From Betaproteobacteria bacterium HGW-Betaproteobacteria-20 (GTDB taxonomy: Bacteria > Pseudomonadota > Gammaproteobacteria > Burkholderiales > Methylophilaceae): 8,692 nucleotides of DNA. Position numbers and translations under genes: made by a program. The stretch is from positions 1 to 8,692 of the forward strand of contig PHCL01000109.1 in the NCBI GenBank assembly GCA_002842195.1, given 5' to 3'. Positions 7,001 through 8,692 of this stretch are shown in pieces (position 1 is the stretch's first letter; every line of letters starts with the position of its first letter). A model generated the notes under the pieces. That model made no database searches, was not told the origin of the DNA, and was given only the letters and a program-made list of their open reading frames with translations.

Positions 7001-7549
7001 ATGATAATTTTATTCAATAAACCCTTTAACGTAGTATGCCAGTTCAGTCCGCACGATCTGCCAAATGGCAAAACTGGGCACCTTACGTTAAAAGACTATA
7101 TCAATATCCCAAAAGTGTACGCCGCAGGGCGCTTGGACACAGATAGTGAAGGACTGCTCATTTTAACCGATGATGGCATGTTGCAACACCGTTTAAGTGA
7201 TCCAAAACATAAAGAATTGAAAACTTATTGGGTGCAGGTAGAAGGTGTGCCCGATGAGAATGATTTAACGCTACTTAGGCAAGGTGTAGATTTAAAAGAT
7301 TTTGTAGCACAACCTGCCCAAGTGCGCTTCATGGCCGAGCCTGAACACTTATGGCGGCGAGACCCGCCAATACGCGAACGCAAAGCGATCCCTACCAGCT
7401 GGCTGGAGATTAAAATTAGCGAAGGTAAAAACCGCCAGGTCCGTCGCATGACAGCAAAAATGGGCTTCCCCACTTTACGCTTAATACGTTATGCCGTCGG
7501 GCAATACACCATAGACGGCTTGGGTGTTGGTGAATGGCGAATGCTGTAA
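7001..7549 (+). CDS. rluE: 23S rRNA pseudouridine synthase, RluE type
   Basis: This 182-residue member of the RsuA/RluB/E/F family carries [11 protein letters not shown] (43-53), whose Asp46 is the expected catalytic aspartate. [16 protein letters not shown] (122-137) and the stretch from [15 protein letters not shown] (142-156) through [11 protein letters not shown] (157-167) follow E. coli RluE almost word for word. RluE is known to make the pseudouridine at position 2457 of 23S rRNA. There is no N-terminal S4 domain, which is normal for RluE. The protein starts directly at the domain (MIILFNKPF), without the extra N-terminal residues of E. coli RluE. An in-frame TAG at 6980-6982 rules out a longer ATG, GTG or TTG start. 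No clear ribosome-binding site precedes the ATG. The start codon lies 14 bp from the divergent icd start. Confidence 0.92.
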   Translation: MIILFNKPFNVVCQFSPHDLPNGKTGHLTLKDYINIPKVYAAGRLDTDSEGLLILTDDGMLQHRLSDPKHKELKTYWVQVEGVPDENDLTLLRQGVDLKDFVAQPAQVRFMAEPEHLWRRDPPIRERKAIPTSWLEIKISEGKNRQVRRMTAKMGFPTLRLIRYAVGQYTIDGLGVGEWRML

Positions 7550-7581
7550 AATGCAATTAAATAACGCTTAAAAAATGTACG

Positions 7582-7659
7582 AGCAAAAAACACTGCCCTG
7601 CGAGCCTTTATTTACAAGGCTTGCAGGGCAGGTAAGATGAAGGATGTTTGTTTTTTGCT
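7582..7659. terminator. Long interrupted hairpin after rluE, possible terminator
   Basis: The arms 7593-7608 and 7616-7631 pair over 16 bp with one G-U wobble around a 7-base loop. Just outside, AGCAAAAAACA (7582-7592) is perfectly complementary to TGTTTTTTGCT (7649-7659), but 17 unpaired bases (7632-7648) separate the latter from the stem. On the - strand the stem is directly followed by TGTTTTTTGC, a good intrinsic terminator. On the + strand the T-run is displaced, so termination of rluE is plausible but less standard. Confidence 0.6.
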
Positions 7660-7709
7660 ATATTGCCGCTTTAATTCAGGCAATTGGTGTGCATCAAGTG
7701 AGTCTTATA

Positions 7710-7737
7710 CTGACTGACAATACTTGCCAGGCATAAT
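7710..7737 (+). promoter_or_regulatory. Weak candidate promoter of aroC
   Basis: CATAAT (7732-7737) matches the -10 consensus at 5 of 6 positions. CTGACT (7710-7715), 16 bases upstream, matches TTGACA at 4 of 6. This would give a leader of roughly 85-90 bases before the aroC start codon. The match is modest and other starts are possible. Confidence 0.25.
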
Positions 7738-7831
7738 ATCCGCCCGATAGATAACGAAGCCAATGCTTATCTAAAATCGCTTCGCCAGCTTGTGCTAAAA
7801 TTGCAGTCAATTCAAACATAAGAGAGTTAAT

Positions 7832-8692
7832 ATGTCTGGCAATACATTGGGTACTTTATTTACCTTTACCTCATTCGGTGAATCGCACGGTGCGGCTATC
7901 GGCGGCGTGGTGGATGGCTGCCCACCAGGATTGAGTTTATGTGCAGAAGATTTGCAGGTGGATTTGGACCGCCGCAAACCTGGCACTTCGCGCCATGTTA
8001 CACAGCGTCAGGAAGCGGATCTGGTGGAAATTCTGTCAGGCGTATTTGAGGGAAAAACCACGGGTGCGCCGATTGGTCTGCTCATTCGAAATACTGACCA
8101 GCGCAGCCAGGATTATTCCAAAATCATGGATACTTTTCGTCCTGGCCACGCAGATTACACTTATGCACAAAAATACGGCGTGCGGGATTATCGCGGCGGT
8201 GGCCGTTCCAGTGCGCGTGAAACGGCAGTGCGCGTGGCTGCCGGGGCGATTGCCAAAAAATGGTTAAATGAGCGTTTCGGTGTCACAGTGCGTGGCTACA
8301 TGAGTCAGTTGGGCGAGATTGAGATTCCGTTTGAAACTTGGGATGTGGTGAATGACAACCCATTCTTTTCGCCCAATAACAGCGTACTGCCGCAGTTGGA
8401 AGCCTATTTAGATAAAATTCGTGCTGAGCGCGATTCAGTAGGCGCGCGCATCACCGTGGTGGCAGAAGGCGTGCCGGTCGGTTGGGGTGAGCCTGTGTTT
8501 GATAGGCTGGATGCTGAGATTGCCTACGCCATGATGAGTATTAATGCGGTGAAGGGCGTAGAAATTGGCGCAGGCTTTGATTCAATCGCACAGCGTGGCA
8601 GTGTGCATTCAGATGAAATGACACCGCAGGGTTTTGCCACCAATCACGCAGGCGGCATTTTGGGCGGCATTTCTACCGGACAGGAGATTCGT
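7832..8692 (+). CDS. aroC: AroC, chorismate synthase, N-terminal 287 codons (3' end outside window)
   Basis: The frame is open from the ATG at 7832 to the window edge: 287 codons of an enzyme that is usually about 350-370 residues. It starts with [20 protein letters not shown], the standard opening of proteobacterial AroC. Signature blocks are GESHG (16-20), with the first conserved histidine at 19, RPGHADYTY (103-111), with His106, and [12 protein letters not shown] (120-131). [16 protein letters not shown] (248-263) and [16 protein letters not shown] (271-286) are also typical. The enzyme converts 5-enolpyruvylshikimate-3-phosphate to chorismate using reduced FMN, the last common step to aromatic amino acids, folate and the ubiquinone ring. 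AGAGAG (7821-7826), 5 bases before the ATG, is the likely ribosome-binding site. The C-terminal signature (R-[SH]-D-x2-A) lies beyond the window. Confidence 0.96.
   Translation, partial: MSGNTLGTLFTFTSFGESHGAAIGGVVDGCPPGLSLCAEDLQVDLDRRKPGTSRHVTQRQEADLVEILSGVFEGKTTGAPIGLLIRNTDQRSQDYSKIMDTFRPGHADYTYAQKYGVRDYRGGGRSSARETAVRVAAGAIAKKWLNERFGVTVRGYMSQLGEIEIPFETWDVVNDNPFFSPNNSVLPQLEAYLDKIRAERDSVGARITVVAEGVPVGWGEPVFDRLDAEIAYAMMSINAVKGVEIGAGFDSIAQRGSVHSDEMTPQGFATNHAGGILGGISTGQEIR

Noticed and set aside
6840..7060. Specific promoter boxes for icd and rluE inside each other's 5' coding region
   Set aside because: TTGACT and TAAAAT-like hexamers occur, but none pairs with a good partner at 16-18 bases, so I list no coordinates.
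7575..7640. Small 21-codon frame (ATG to TGA) running across the hairpin after rluE, as a possible leader peptide
   Set aside because: It has no ribosome-binding site and no run of aromatic codons expected for an aro leader, and its sequence is dictated by the inverted repeat.
7637..7717. Second short frame (26 codons) in the rluE-aroC gap
   Set aside because: No ribosome-binding site and no recognisable features; the length is within chance expectation.
7941..8267. 108-codon open frame inside aroC
   Set aside because: It lies in another frame over the highly conserved N-terminal AroC coding sequence; the true frame runs unbroken from 7832 to the window end.

Overview
The window looks like ordinary chromosomal DNA of a betaproteobacterium, most likely a moderately AT-rich methylotroph of the Methylophilaceae type. 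This is an inference from gene content, neighbour order and protein style, not from a database search. Every sizeable reading frame belongs to a familiar housekeeping or type IV pilus family. I see no insertion sequence, CRISPR array, tRNA, rRNA or phage gene.

Layout. Bases 1-2462 (+) hold the 3' end of ubiH, a second UbiH/UbiF-family FAD hydroxylase that overlaps it by an ATGA junction, and dsbC for a periplasmic disulfide isomerase. Bases 2463-2619 are a convergent intergenic region with a perfect 18-bp AT-rich hairpin and a bidirectional intrinsic terminator. Bases 2620-5557 (-) carry pilB and pilC, the assembly ATPase and inner-membrane platform of the type IV pilus. pilB is broken by a single-base frameshift near 4331, and no pilD follows pilC. 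Bases 5558-5723 separate pilB from icd upstream and contain GCGCGAAA-type repeats, a 13-bp palindrome and a plausible sigma-70 promoter. Bases 5724-6986 (-) are icd (isocitrate dehydrogenase). rluE (+, 7001-7549) diverges from it with only 14 bp between the two start codons. Bases 7550-7831 contain a long interrupted hairpin and the leader of aroC (7832 to the window end, +, truncated), chorismate synthase.

How the genes work together. The two hydroxylases act in ubiquinone ring modification. Chorismate, made by AroC, is the precursor of the ubiquinone ring as well as of aromatic amino acids. Icd supplies 2-oxoglutarate. DsbC corrects disulfides in exported proteins. PilB and PilC drive pilus extension. 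RluE modifies 23S rRNA. Apart from the ubi pair and pilBC, the genes are linked by position rather than by pathway.

Points deserving a second look are the pilB frameshift and a possible recoding signal at that spot, the Icd coenzyme pocket that has lost several NADP-recognition residues, the very tight icd/rluE divergence, and the inverted repeats in three intergenic regions. I found no convincing undescribed multi-gene system here.
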